Shown here: positions 33,007 through 46,000 of the stretch, one piece after another
Numbering within the stretch: position 1 is the stretch's first letter
Layout of the letters: each line of letters starts with the position of its first letter
Origin: Telmatactis stephensoni
Lineage: Eukaryota; Cnidaria; Anthozoa; Actiniaria; Isophelliidae
Direction of reading: 5' to 3'
Length of the DNA: 64,000 nt
Assembly: GCA_029948255.1 (NCBI GenBank)
Contig: JALIZF010001536.1
Coordinates: forward strand, 62,001-126,000
Notes under the pieces: model-generated
The model's input: the letters and a program-made list of their open reading frames with translations, nothing else
Database searches by the model: none
What the model was told of the DNA's origin: nothing
Translations under genes and position numbers: made by a program

Positions 33007-34044
33007 TACGTGTTTGCATATGTATATATATGATATGTTTTCAAGCAGCTGAGCATAAAATAAAGAGAATGGTGCCCGAGAAGGACTCCCCCTACATTTT
33101 GGGCGCCGAAGATCGGCGTCGATATTCATTTTATCCCTAAAAGGCCAAAACTGGCTGGCGTGGCTGAAACTATTGCGTAACCCCTACAAGGTACCAAATA
33201 TAACAGTATGTGCCCTGAAAATTTTCAATCTGGTACCGTTTCCGTAAAAAAATCATTTGTCTATATGAGATCGAGTACCAATTAAAATCCGGGATTTGGT
33301 AAAAGTCTTATTTTTCGATCCATGTATACCGCACTTCTCTAATCGCTCCGAGTAGCGTCCGTTTTCTTAATATAGGGCTATAGCCTCAATTTTCTGACTT
33401 ACAAGCACAAATTGAATATGTGGCTGAATGAACAGCTAACTGCAGCCTAGGGTGACTTCAATAAGACTTTTACTCATGTGAATTACAAGTGCAGCTATAT
33501 ATTGTTTTAGCTGCCAATAACTAACGGGTACAGTTTTAAAATCATACAATTATAGAAGCTTTGAATTGATTGCTGTAACCCTTGGTTAGTGAATAAGTTT
33601 CAAATGCGTCCCTGTATACATTCTTGGTTTGCAACCCGTGCCGGATTCACTTCTATACATTTTTCGGGGATTGCTTGCAAACTAAAAATTAAAAAGGCGA
33701 GCTGTGTTATCTTGCCGGTATATATACGTGTCAGTTTTTGGCGTCTCCAGCTACCATGGTAACTACCCGCAGTTTTCCGGCATTTAGCACGAGGATTCGG
33801 ATTGCGTCATTGGGTACTAGAACCTGTACGGTATATACCTTTGGTATCTAGCAGGTTATCTGCGTGATGATCACGTCTGCGAAAATGTAAATTATACAAT
33901 GAACCCGTCTTTTCCTTTTCAGTAAATTTGTTCGTTAAAACTTAGTATTGTTTTGTCCCGACTAGTTTTAGTTTATCTTCCTTGAGGATCTTTTTTATCG
34001 TTTTTGTTTTGTTTTGTTTTGTTTTAACTTTTGTTTTTGTTTAT

Positions 34045-34135
34045 GCTTCTTCGATCGAGTGTAGATTTTCAGTTTGCTCGGATTTTTTTCCGAGCAAAAA
34101 TCTACACTTGAAGAAGCATACATATCTAACTAATC
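34045..34135. repeat. Hairpin related to 10222-10495 arms
   Basis: TGCTTCTTCGATCGAGTGTA and the inverse TACACTTGAAGAAGCATA flank a central GCTCGGATTTTTTTCCGAGC palindrome. It is the same arm sequence as the tRNA-like foldback, without the tRNA-like core. Confidence 0.78.
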
Positions 34136-34420
34136 ATTAATGAATTTTTTGCATTTGAAAGGCTTTCCGCCGGCCTAATTCACTCGTTTCCCTAGGCGCG
34201 TATGAAAAAAAAACATTTTCGCTTTTGTTACTCAGTGTTCTAAGTCCAAACTATAGGAAATGACTCAAAATGTCATCCTATGAAGCCTTTTCAATAGTGT
34301 AGTTCAATTTCCTTTCGAATCTCATTGTTTTCATATCAATCGGGGTGTCTTTGTCTTACATGCAGGGCCGATGAGCCTTTAGAACGACTTTCCTTTCAGC
34401 ATCTGCGCTGCTTTCTTCAA

Positions 34421-35542
34421 TTATAGGCGCGTGTTTGTCGTTGCAACGGAAATGTCATCTAGAGTACTTTCATTATCCAAACTCAATCTCGAAATTACGG
34501 GGGAGTCTTGCATGGAGCTTTTTCTATTGCGCAGATAAGTTTCCTTTCCTTCCCGAGGTTCTTGACTCCCAACAACTTCTTGTTCACTTTTCTTCTTCTT
34601 AAGGCATCGCATTATGCGTAAACTGTGTATAAATTCACGCCGAAATGTTGGGCTCATTACCCCGTATATTACTGGGTTGGCTACACTGCTCACTGATGCG
34701 AGAAATGTATATGTAACATAAACTTCTCGTGGTGCAGCAAGCCTTCCGACAAATAGGTCAACTAGGTCCACTATTAGAACAGGGGTCCAGCAAACCATAT
34801 AAAATAAAACAATAACAAATAAAGTTCTTGTGACCTTTAGTTCTTCTGTACTGACCGTGTCGTCGGTTTGGTTCTTACCAAAACGCTTGTTTCTTTCGCT
34901 GATCGTTTGGAAGACTCTCACGTAGCAAAACAAAATGATCGTACAGGGAATACCTACATATACGACCACTAACAGCCCTGTGAACCATCCCACATCCTGC
35001 TCTGTATAGCAAAAGAGTTTCCCAGGGTGCCAGACGAACTTGTTTCCACTTGCCAAGTAGATTATTGGAGCAATGATCGATAAAATCCACACTAGAGATA
35101 TCGAGTACAGTGTGCGTCGAGTTGTAAAATATGTACGATACAGAAGGCATTTTACAATTCCAAAGTAGCGATTAATCGCTGTGGCTGCCAATGTTTGTGT
35201 TGAAGCTGCTGCCATTATAATCGCTGCACATCCTTCAATCTGACACACTATGGGTCCATATAACCACTTGGAAGTTACCACTACCGAAAACGTGAGCGGC
35301 ATAGCGAGTATTCCCATTCCTAAGTCTGAAACAGCTAACGAAGTCACGAACATATTTGGTATGGTACGGAGTTTGGAGTTCCTAAAAATCGCTACAATAG
35401 TAAGAACATTGCCAACGATTGTCACCAAAAAGAGAAATCCGAAAATGATACTTTCGACAACAATTTCGGCAGTGTTTCTGGATTGTAGTTCATCAGCGAG
35501 AGTTCCAAGTTGGTCCGCGTTTGTGATCGTGGATGAGTTCAT
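34421..35542 (-). CDS. Rhodopsin-family (class A) G-protein-coupled receptor
   Basis: A single intronless frame of 373 residues with seven hydrophobic segments (about 29-53, 64-87, 98-122, 145-165, 186-208, 239-262, 273-295). Class A landmarks are all visible: GN in TM1 (Asn 45), SLAVSD in TM2 (Asp 73), Cys 100 and Cys 178 for the extracellular disulphide, NRY (124-126) in place of DRY, Trp 152 in TM4, CWTP (251-254) in TM6 and NPVIY (289-293) in TM7. Asn 2 is in an N-glycosylation sequon. The NRY triplet recalls melatonin receptors, but those usually have NAxxY in TM7, so I call only an orphan rhodopsin-family receptor. Intronless receptors of this kind are common and expanded in cnidarians. 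The 53-residue tail is Ser/Thr-rich, offering phosphorylation sites. Ligand unknown. Confidence 0.94.
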   Translation of the reverse strand: MNSSTITNADQLGTLADELQSRNTAEIVVESIIFGFLFLVTIVGNVLTIVAIFRNSKLRTIPNMFVTSLAVSDLGMGILAMPLTFSVVVTSKWLYGPIVCQIEGCAAIIMAAASTQTLAATAINRYFGIVKCLLYRTYFTTRRTLYSISLVWILSIIAPIIYLASGNKFVWHPGKLFCYTEQDVGWFTGLLVVVYVGIPCTIILFCYVRVFQTISERNKRFGKNQTDDTVSTEELKVTRTLFVIVLFYMVCWTPVLIVDLVDLFVGRLAAPREVYVTYTFLASVSSVANPVIYGVMSPTFRREFIHSLRIMRCLKKKKSEQEVVGSQEPREGKETYLRNRKSSMQDSPVISRLSLDNESTLDDISVATTNTRL

Positions 35543-36267
35543 CGTCCTTGATTAGTCATACAAGAGTTAATCGTGATCTTCAAAGATCTGTGTATTTTTC
35601 ACTAGGAAATCGCAATTAATACTTACGATTCATATGAATTTAATATAATTGTGGACCAAGCATCGATGTGTTAAATAGTCATCTTCAATGATACGCCAAT
35701 AGCGTGTCAATATATCCGCCTCTATAATGTATCTAAATGAAATTTGAATATTCAGAATTTGATTATACTTTCCCTTATTAATTATAAAAGGCCTATTGAG
35801 AAACAACAAAGAAATAATTTAAGCCAAAAATTAGTTAGTAAAATGAGGGTTTTTAAGAAAAAAATATAGAAAAAGCAAATAGAAGGGGAACTGACATACT
35901 TTTTTTCAAATAAAATAATAATTTTCGAGGAAAAACAACAACTGATGAAATCGAAAGGCAACATATATTAATCAGTAATTTTAGTTCAGATACTTCTTTT
36001 GTTATATATATCTTCAATCGGTTCGTTTATTTAATAAGGCACCTTTTGGTCCTTTTGACTTTTTGTTTTGATATAACTTTTAATTTTGTTTATTCAGAAT
36101 TCATACAAAAAGAACTTTAATATCGTGTAGCTGTTTGTCTTTCACCTATAATACACATATTTCTTATTGACTTTCCGTGCAGGTGAGAAATAGGTGGATT
36201 AATAGAGTTACACGTTCGAGCATTCACGTGGAACCCGCGGGACACACCCGCAATCGACACCAGCGAC

Positions 36268-36795
36268 CGTGATCAAAATCTTTAGACACTGAATTTAATT
36301 AGTTGAAATTTCGTTAAATGATTCTCCAAGAGTCCAATGCTCACTAGTTCAAATCTTTTCTTGATATTCCGAAGGGAAGTACTATATTTTTATGAATCTT
36401 TAGAGGTGTCAGTGACGTCATTCACTCAACCCAAACATCCAGCTCCTTATATTTCTTTGTATTTTGTGATCGAAATATCTCAACGTATTTGTTCTACAAC
36501 GAGAAAACTGACCAGAAAACCATTCTTAAGCACAAACAATGTAAGAAAACGTCTTTATTCAAACGTTTAGACTGAAAGAAATAAAACTGTTCAAGAAACT
36601 AAATATAGAGAAATGTAAGGAGCTGGATGTTTGGGTTGAGTGAATGACGTCACTGACACCTCTAAAGATTCATAAAAATATAGTACTTCCCTTCGGAATA
36701 TCAAGAAAAGATTTTAACTAGTGAGCATTGGACTCTTGAAGAATTATTTAACGAAATTTCAACTAAATTCAGTGTCTAACGATTTTGATCACAGT
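36268..36795. mobile_element. Near-perfect 528-bp palindrome
   Basis: Arms of about 180 bases: 36268-36450 and 36613-36795. Only a handful of mismatches are seen across them. Shared landmarks: GTGATCAAAATC / GATTTTGATCAC at the ends, TTAGAGGTGTCAGTGACGTC and AACCCAAACATCCAGCTCC near the loop. It lies upstream of the GPCR gene. It is non-coding, and the high arm identity suggests recent origin or gene-conversion upkeep. Confidence 0.9.
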
Positions 36796-37763
36796 CCCAC
36801 TTTGATGTTAACAAACGAATATATATCATCTACACAAACTCATGATGCACAGAAGAATTAAGTCATTTCATTGAACTGTTCTGTAATGAACACATTGAAA
36901 CTACTAAGCATTTGATTTAATCAAAGCAGTGTTACTAGTACTGTACAAGAGAGGAGCAGAAAAATGAGAAGAAATAAGGAGCAAAAACTGAAGAATTGGA
37001 CGATTAAAAGGCAAAAACACAAAGGGAAACAGCAAGCTTACAATTTGGTCTTAAAAACCCATGCAGGCAAAGAAATTGCCTGGGAGAAATTGGAGGGATA
37101 AAAATACGGAATTACAGATGCTCGCTCTTTTCAATCGAGTACCTTTAAGGGCTTGTTATCTATGTTATCATATAATTTCAATAGTGGAGTACATTTTTGC
37201 CGCACGGTATATAATTTCAGACTTGAAGCATTGTGGGTTTGAAGAAATCAATAAAGAAATGAATACAATGTCGACATTTTGTTGGTGATTATATGTATAT
37301 TTCTTTATTTAAAAACTGTAACATAACTTTTTATCATTATTTAAAACTTTGTAGTTTTGGCTTTTTTTTTTTGCTTGTTTTTGTATGTCAAAAATCGTAA
37401 TTAATTGCATAAATTTTACTTTTAGATTTTCGTAATACATCAAATCAATGAATTCAATTTAACAGTGAAACTCTCTAAAGCAAACACCCAGTTCTTAAAG
37501 TTCGACATATGGGGGTCTGTTTCACAAGGGTCCCTTTTGAGGATGTTCACTGTTAATATTTTTGGATAATCTATACTCACTACAGAATATATATATAACA
37601 AAATATTGGCCAGCCACAGATAAGAAATATACTTAAGGTTTTTACAATTCATTGACCCAATTTACACTGAAGACGAAATATTCGTCAAGACGAACTAACC
37701 GTGCCGGTTTTGAAATAAATTTCATACCTAAAAGCAAAAAGACCATTATCCCATTATACCATT

Positions 37764-38152
37764 ATCGCGTCGCGTCGCGTTTGCTAAATCACTCAAATAC
37801 GTAAAAGTCCAGTATTACACTTATAAATTCTCTTACTGGTTAACGCGTCGGTCAACGCGTTTCAGATGAATTTGAGTGATTTTATTTACTCGCGAAACAA
37901 AATATAACACATATTAGAGTGATTTAGCAAACACGACGCGAGGTCAAAGAGGACGCCGCGCGCGCTGACGAATTTTGTTCGAAATGACCGTTGACGTCGC
38001 CGACGTCAAGGAGAGGACGTGAAAACAATCGAAATGGCGTCCTGAACGTCCGTCATCTAACGTCCTGTTTTCGCGTCGCGTCGCGTTTGCTAAATCACTC
38101 AAATACGTAAAAGTCCAGTATTACACTTATAAATTCTCTTACTGGTTAAGTA
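37764..38152. repeat. 82-bp direct repeats flanking a spacer
   Basis: 37764-37845 and 38071-38152 are essentially identical (CGCGTCGCGTCGCGTTTGCT, AAATACGTAAAAGTCCAG, AAATTCTCTTACTGG). The spacer has inverted pieces of the same sequence (GAGTGATTTAGCAAACACGA at 37915). This may be the two ends of a small element plus an internal rearrangement rather than LTRs, as no TG...CA ends are present. Confidence 0.75.
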
Positions 38153-38404
38153 AAATCCCTTTACCTGTGAAAAAAATGTCTGCGAAGCAAATCATAACCT
38201 ATGTAGCACTCTCCCTTTAAAGAGGGTCGCAAGGCTAATCATTACCTATAAGATAATTATTCCAGACGTATAATTGCTTTTCTAGCATAAATTGGGTTAT
38301 TGCTCTCAAATATGAGGCCTCTGTTAAATAAAAAAATAATAATGAACTGGCCACTAAGAAAACAAATATTAATTTACCATGATAGCAAAGGCTTAAAAAG
38401 AGAA

Positions 38405-38508
38405 CAACAACAACAACAACAAAAAGAACAACAACAACAACAACAAAAAGAACAACAACAACAAAAACAAACAAAACAAAAAAACAAACAAACAAACAAA
38501 CAAAACAA
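38405..38508. repeat. (CAA)n / (CAAA)n microsatellite
   Basis: A CAA-repeat array interrupted by AAAAGAA, passing into CAAA units. Poly-Gln on one strand and poly-Cys/Val on the other are artefacts. Confidence 0.95.
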
Positions 38509-38550
38509 AACCAAAGACGCCTCTGCTCGCAGGGTAAAATTAATCGGATA

Positions 38551-38742
38551 GAACCGATTTCGTATGACTGGGAAAATGACACCATCACTGCACGGTATGG
38601 TCCCCCTCGCAGCCATTTTTGTGTCGTCACGCAACGCTTCCCTCCCCAAAGTACGGTTACGGCAGGAATTCCCCATGTTTTTACGGCACTGATCCCATTA
38701 CAGTACAATGCGGTCAGTTTCCCACTCATACGAAATCCACTC
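38551..38742. mobile_element. TA-target MITE, CGTATGAG family
   Basis: Left GAACCGATTTCGTATGACTG after TA 38549-38550, right CCCACTCATACGAAATCCAC then TC and TA 38743-38744. The interior carries CCGTAACC/GGTTACGG-like pairs common to the family but is longer than its sisters. Confidence 0.78.
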
Positions 38743-38932
38743 TAGTGCGCACTGCACAATATCCGCTCTAGTGTGCACTGGCTTCGTTAATAAATTGTAT
38801 TCGGGACAAAAATCTGTCCCCAGGACAAGTACCATGAATTCAAGCTGAAACAGTCTCCTGAGTTGTGCGCACGCTTGTGCCGCTTCGTGTCCCTGCAACG
38901 TATCCCCTTTTGTTTAATTCTAACATTGACTT

Positions 38933-39115
38933 AGGGGGTGTTTACATGGCACTAGGATCATCCTAGCACTAGGATCATCCTACCTGCTATACATTTACTG
39001 TATTCTGTTTACATGGAAATTTGTGTCTTAGATACTAGGTCACCCTACTAAACAGAATGCAGTAAATGTATAGAAGGTAGGATGATTCTAATGCCATGCA
39101 AACACACCCTTATAC
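38933..39115. mobile_element. MITE with TAGGGGGTGTTTACATGGCA ends
   Basis: The right end, read in inverse, is TAAGGGTGTGTTTGCATGGCA. Inner inverted segments (CTACCTGCTATACATTTACT / AGTAAATGTATAGAAGGTAG) extend through most of the 183 bases. Confidence 0.85.
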
Positions 39116-40016
39116 TATTTAGCATGTTTGTCATGTCTAAGGTTGAAACTCAGTCTCACACTCACGTCTAAACACGGTTTTAGTGAATTTCGTTCGATAT
39201 CAAAGATGGCGGCTATAATGGACGACTTCGTCCCCAGCCGAGTTCGTCATGTTGCGCGTTTCAACCCGGGACGCGGAGAAGATCTTCATGTCGCCCCGGG
39301 GGCAGAGAAGACTCTTGAACTCAAATGAACTCTTGCCCAGGTCTCTGTGTAAACATTTCACCCGAAAATCATGAACCTCGTCCCGAGACAAACTCAGCCC
39401 GGATGAAACCGCCCTTGTAAACGTCGCCTTTAGCTAGTTTATCAAGGAATAAGGCCCTATCGAGTTCTTTTTTGTTCAGTGTTAGCCTCAGTAACGCGTA
39501 ATAATGTATTCTTTAGAACTTTACTAACAGCTCGCCGAAAGGTAGGGAATGCACATTAATGAACAAAGCAATTACTTGATAATTCCATGGGATTTTGTGG
39601 CTACTGCGATACCCAATATGAAAGGCAAGGGAAAAAATCCTCTGGAACACAGGGTAAAATTTTGAAGCAAATTTCTGCCTATCTTACATGAAATCCAGGC
39701 TAACACTGAGCAACATACAACTCGAAACTGGTCTAAATGGTTGCCGAGAAAAGTGTTCAATTCCCACTGTCGGAATGTTGAATATTTTCTACGTGTGTAC
39801 TCTGCATTAGAGATCCAGAACAGCGACGTTCTGAGAAGAACCAAATTTTTTCCCTGTTTGGTTTATCTATGACCTACATTGTAGGTTTTTAACCGTGACA
39901 CAAAGTAACGGTCAATCGATAGCAAACGGCTTATTTCTAATAGCATAATACTCGCCAAGTTTACGATATGACCTCATTTCTTTTTTCAACAACTTGCTCC
40001 TTCTTTATTTGACGTT

Positions 40017-43000
40017 TCATCGTGTAACGAGCATTTCTGGGAGGATTAGTTGAAGTACATGTAGATGGCAAGGATCCCATGGTGGGTGGTCCGGCCTGTA
40101 AAACAGAGAGAAACACCTAATAAACAACACAGGCTGAATGATACCAACTTTGGAATACCAAATCTGCAAGCAGATGCTTCCCTGGTAAAAGAAGTTGTTT
40201 TTCCATGAATTCAACTTTTTTCTTGGTTTACACTACATTTATTATATGGCACAAACTACTTCCGGTGAAATCGCGCGCTCTGATTGGCTAAGCAAAAATT
40301 GATTTTCAAATATATCTACATGTAGATGTGGACTAATTATGACGTTATGTCCAAACTAATTCGGATAGATTTGAACTCCAATTTTTCCCTCGTAGTTTTG
40401 GCTTAATCCATTGCGAAACGGAGTATTTTTAGACAAAGGGGGGAAAAACATTCAAGTGTGGACGGAAGGTCTAAGCAAAAAAAAAAAAAAAAAAAGAAGA
40501 AGAAGGTCTAAAATGTGTCAAATGATTAGTGTGGACTGTGAGATTATTACAGTAGTTTCAGTACTGAAATATTTTTCGTGTCTACTGCTTTTAAGGAGAC
40601 AGATGAAATAGAGTTTTCCGATTTACAGGCTTTGGCACAAATAGTACCAGATATTTATTGAGCATGTATGTTGTTCGTTTGTTGTTGTTGTTGCTGTTGT
40701 TATTTCAGTGTTATCGATAAATTTTACGTTTAGCTTGTTTGAAAATTGTGTTGCTCTTTTTATGAGAATTCTTCAAAATTGGAAATGTAGAACAATTGTG
40801 ACAAATAGAGGCTGGTACTATCGTTTGATAAGGCAGTTAATCGGAAAACCCTCAGTAGCAATTAACACTGATAGTTTTTACGGCAGTATACCTGAGTAGT
40901 TGTCAGCTGTTGTCTTTGTTGTTCAAGAAACCTGGTCGGACCACATGGTGGACAACTGTAACAAAAATCACATCGCTATCTTTAAGGGAAGGGAATGAAA
41001 GGGGAGGCAAGGCCAAGAAAAGGGGAGGTTAGGAGAAAAGAAGACAGGGGGAGAGGGAAGGATGAAAACATTGATGGCACCAATGTATTAAGAGGTCGTT
41101 TTGACTAGTAAGAAGGTTAGTTATACTGTAATTGTTTAAGTTTTCATACCTTGCCCTGTAGTTTTCGAGAAGAGCAGGAGGCACTAAGTCTCTTAATTCA
41201 ATTGCTTCCTTAAAATGCAGGACTTCCTGGAAGTGTCTGAAACCCCTAACCTGTAAAAGAGGAATATTGTCAAATTACCATGGCAATACAAAGATATGTC
41301 GACTCCTTTATTTATCATTACTTCCTCCCTCCCTTCATCAGTTCCTCCCACCCTCCCTCCCTCCATCGGTCCCTCACACCCTCCATTAGTCCCTCTCTCC
41401 CTCCATCGGTCCCTCACACCTTCCATCAGTCTCTCTCTCCCTCAATCGGTTCCTCCTTCCCTCCACCAGGCCCTTTCTCCCTCTATCAATCCCTCACTAT
41501 ATTGGTCCCTCTCTCCATTGCTCTCTCTCTCAATCCACAGCCCCTCCCTCCCTCTATCGATCCCTCACTTTCTTCACTGACCCCTTCCTCCTTCTACTGG
41601 TCCTTTCCTCCATCTGTCTCTCCCTCCCTCACACCCTGAATTTGTGCCAGTAGAAGAGATTCACAAAGTAGTTAGCAGTGTAAATGCTACTCATATTATT
41701 TTGAGTCTCCTGTAAAAAGTACCCTGAAAACCGGATACCAAGAGGAGTGAGCAAAAGCACTTGTTTTCTCACTGAGGCTCATCTAAATAGAAGCAAACAC
41801 AGTTTATGTTTACACTGTAAAAAAATAGTATCAACCTGGATAGTATAAATCTCATCATCATCTTCATCTTTTACCACAGCTTGTTGTTCTATAATATTAT
41901 TAAACAGTATTAAATCTTAAAGAAATATACATGTTAAATATTGATATCAAAACACTGAGACATGTCATGACATGGCACAGATTTTTAGTTATACAAAATC
42001 TGCTCCCTCTGTTGAAGTGCGGCAAAAAATAGAAAAGGTAATGCATGCTGCATGCAGATTTAGAGCATGTGAGAATGATCAGAACACAAGAGAAGTAGCA
42101 CAAGGCATAATCTTAGCTAGTGCTTTTAATTGCAAGTGTTATAATCAATTTGGATCCGTACTCCACGACAATAACCAAGTGCTCTAAATCTGCAGACAGC
42201 ACAGCAGGCATGTTTTCTATATCCTTTGATTTCAAGCACAACCAGTATTTATTTACATTGACCAAAAATTCAAAAAGTATGATTGTCCACATGCTGTGTG
42301 CATAGTAGAGTGTGCAGTATAATATTGCATCCCTCAGTCAATGAGAGTACACATAAATACTCTGTATTTGATATTTTCATTTTAGTTACCTGATTTAATT
42401 TTGGCAAGGCCTAAGTTGTTTGAAGAGTGATTACATGTAGTATTTATCTTTAATGGGTCACAATATGAATAGTTTTATTTACATAACCATGAGTTGGATA
42501 ATTGAAGGGTTTCATGTGAAAATGGCCAGAGTGACTTTTTGGTGATGTTTTCAAATGGTATAAAATGGTATAATTAACTCCTATGCTGAAAAATTAATCA
42601 CTCTAAACATCCATAAAAAAGTCACTTAGGTCATTTTCACAGAGAACCCTTCAATTAATGTAACAATTTATTGGGCACTGGTAGTCTAAACCTCATAGTT
42701 ACCTTGGACCAGAGGGCCTTGAACAGGTGGCTGGGCTGCTACTTGATCAGCTGGTACATGTACTTCTTGCTGCAACAAAATGTATAACATGTATATTAAC
42801 ATGACAAATCTGACACCACAGACTACAAAATATGTACAGACTGTACACTAAATCAAAGGTTTTCAATCAAAACCAAACACTAGTGGGATTTTCCCATCAA
42901 GTCCATTTTGTTTCCTTAGTAGCAAATATCACATTAAACCTAGTTGTTATGGAACACACTTTAAACTTCAACAATTTCAGAGAGTTCATATTTTTAGAAG

Positions 43001-46000
43001 AGCACACAACTTTTAAGGCAGTTTCAGGCCCCCTATAGGAGTCAATTATACATATCATATATATCACTCAGGTACATATTCATACATAGTTAAATGATTC
43101 AAGACATGAAAAACTACAACATTTGCAAGTATATGGATGGAATATAGGCCATTTGCACTAACAGGTCATGTCACCCTATCTCCCCTAAATCAAGCAGTAC
43201 CTCCATCAAAATGAACTCCAAAAATAGACAGAGCACCTCAATAATAGTGACAGTGCAAAGTTTCAGTTTAAGTTAGGTTATAAGATGAAATAAGGAAAAC
43301 AAAGAGTAAATTTAGGATTAGATATTTTCCTAAGATTTATTCAGAAAAATGTGTTGGAATTTTTTATTTTGACAGTGCTGACACCTGTTAGTGCAAATGG
43401 CCTGTTGTCACTCAGTTAATTTAGATGCATGTTTGTGTGTTTCTTCATAAAAACGAAGGAAGAATGAAAGTATAGATAAGGAAGAACAGTGAAATGGAGG
43501 GAAGGAAAAAATGGGAGGGGGAGTGGCTCAGAAGAATATAATACTAATAAAACCAACCTTCACTTTTAACCTAAGAGGAGATTTCCTTTTTAAACTACTT
43601 GCTTCATCTTTTGGTTTATCCCTTCCAGGAGTGGTGGAGATCTTTGTATCAAGTATTCTTTTTCCAACAACGTGACCCCTATGGAAATGTCAATAAATTT
43701 AGAAAGAGAAGATATAAAATTACATTTATAAAAAATTTAGAAAGTTAATAGTATTTTTATTGAAGTTATAAGTCTTCTGTTGTCATGCTTGCATTTTGTT
43801 TAGTATCTTCCTTTCTAACAGAAGCTTCAATAAAAGGCAGACACTCTTATCCTGTAATTTTATCCATTAGATAAAATAATAACATTATCCAATAGTTGCA
43901 CTCAAAAATTGACTCTGAACTAAGGTTTTGCTACTGGCCAAAAGCCTCAACCAGAAACTTTTGATCAAAGTCATTGGAATATAGGTGCTATCCCTTTTTC
44001 CAGAGGATTGGACATACATTGCAGTGTAAAAAATATTAGATTATGTCACACCTCTACTGTATACACACTGGTTCAATTTCAGACTAATTGCTAATAGGAT
44101 GGTGAGGCTAAATTGCCAGAGCTTTAAGGAAAGCACATAACTTATCATAAATTGTAATTATTTTCTACATGCAGCCAGTTATCAAAATCTATTTCTGACT
44201 CTCTTTCATCTCTGTTTCAAATTGTTCTTCTACTCCTGTAGTCGATTTTTAAGCCCTAGTCAAACTCTTCTATATAAGGATTTTGAACACATTTTTGAAT
44301 GATGATTGATGCTGATCAACACCTCTCAACCAATTAGAATATCCTGCACCCAGAATGAACAAGTAAAATGCTAGGCACTCTCTTCTTTCTACCCCCCCCC
44401 CCCTCCCCCCTTGATCTCCTCCCCTTTTCATCCCCAAATAAGCCCATGCAGGCTAATGAAGTATTTAGACTTACTGATACTCCAGCAGAAATACACAATG
44501 GAATTGTCTCCTGTCTGGACCACCAGGACAGGTATTCAAACAAGAAAATTTCAAGTATTCCAATATGTGTTGCTGACCAACTAAAAAACAAGAGAAAGGA
44601 ATTTGGAATTTAACACAAACTTTGCCTTCCATTCTGTGCAATCATCAATTCTGTTACCAATCATCTCTACTTGTTTTACTTTGAACCTACAGTATTGATA
44701 ATCAATGCTTTATTGTGTGTGTGTGTGTGTGTGTGGTATTAAAGAAGAGTGAATTAATGCTCCTGTCATCTGCACACTTGAAGTTTAACCCAGTACAGCA
44801 ACAGCTTTACTGCATACATCTATCAAAACAAGCTGATAGTTTATAATAGGTTCTTGTGGGCTATAGACAGCCCCTCTGGATTTGCCCTGGCAATAACACT
44901 TTTATGGAGATTGCTTGAAATATCGGAAACACCTGTAAAATGATCAATTCTTCAACTTCTTACGGCCTTAATTTTATCTAAATTAAAATTGAGGTACTCT
45001 TTTAATTTCCTTATTGAGTGCAAACATGAAAAATATTAAGTAGTGTGAACTACATGTATATGTACATGTATGTAAAAAGTGAATAAATTAGCCAGTAACA
45101 AAATGAGCAGGGGAATGGGACCAAGTTTCCTAGATACGAGTTAATTCGCAAACAGACTTCATAATAAGAAAGAACACATAAAAATAAGTAAGAATTGAAA
45201 ATTTGATCATGTTTGAGCAAATGGAAATAGAATTATGATGTTTCAAAATTTTCTTAAAATACAGAGAATGTATGGTTTGGCTGGACGTTTCGGCTGGACA
45301 CCATACATTTCTTTGTAGTTTTGTCAGGGTTTGAATGCTCATAACATTGTTTCTATTAAGTCAAACAACCCCAAACTTGGTCAGCAGGCATGTTGTATGC
45401 TACTTTTTCATGTGATGGGGTATTTTTTTCTGGAACGTTAATTGAGTTGGTTTTACAAACTTGGATCCAGTCCCTTGCTGTTTTTGTTACCGGCCAATAG
45501 CAAATATTATTGATTAAACAACTGAAAACAAAGGGTTTTGCACTTTCTTTGAACAACATCTTCACACTCCAAGTCACCTGTACTCACCATCTGGGCATCT
45601 CAGTGGGAACCCAACAAAATAGTGGCCCCCACTTGCTTCAAATCCATATAGTGCTTCACTATTACTACATTCTATGATATGCTTTCTACCATCTAAAGTG
45701 ACAAAAATACCAACAACAATTGATTATAAAATCATGGAGGGAGGAAGGATAGAGGGAGTGAGAGAGGAAAAGAAAGGATACTGTACAATTTATATGTAGA
45801 AGAGTGGAAGGAAGTGAGGGAGAAAGGAAAGATGATGGAATCAGTGAGTCTAAAAGTCAATGCAAGAAAGTCAATTGGAAAGAAAGATTAAATAATCAAC
45901 TTATAGCTGTAAAGAAAAATGATGGAATATAGGACTATGAGAGGAAGATGTTCAAAGGAAAGACTGAAACATTTTACCTTGCAAATGGTTTGGACACCTT

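Larger units (their letters stand above)
31446..34420. other. Gene-free stretch with MITEs
   Basis: No exon found. Contains elements 32359-32714 and 32862-33006 and the hairpin at 34045-34135, plus T-rich simple sequence (GTTTT repeats) at 34000-34040. The final 280 bases may hold the 3' untranslated region of the GPCR gene. Confidence 0.55.
35543..40016. other. Gene-free stretch with large palindrome and direct repeats
   Basis: No exon recognised. It contains the palindrome 36268-36795, direct repeats 37764-38152, CAA microsatellite 38405-38508, and MITEs 38551-38742 and 38933-39115. A GC-richer block at 39130-39430 (CCCGGG, ATGGCGGC) has the look of decayed foldback sequence; I see no splice-supported exon in it. 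Confidence 0.5.

Noticed and set aside
37764..38152. LTR retrotransposon reading of the direct repeats
   Set aside because: No TG...CA ends, no primer-binding site, spacer too short for any retrotransposon content.
38235..38729. 164-residue minus-strand frame with poly-Val/Phe
   Set aside because: Translation of the CAA microsatellite and a MITE.
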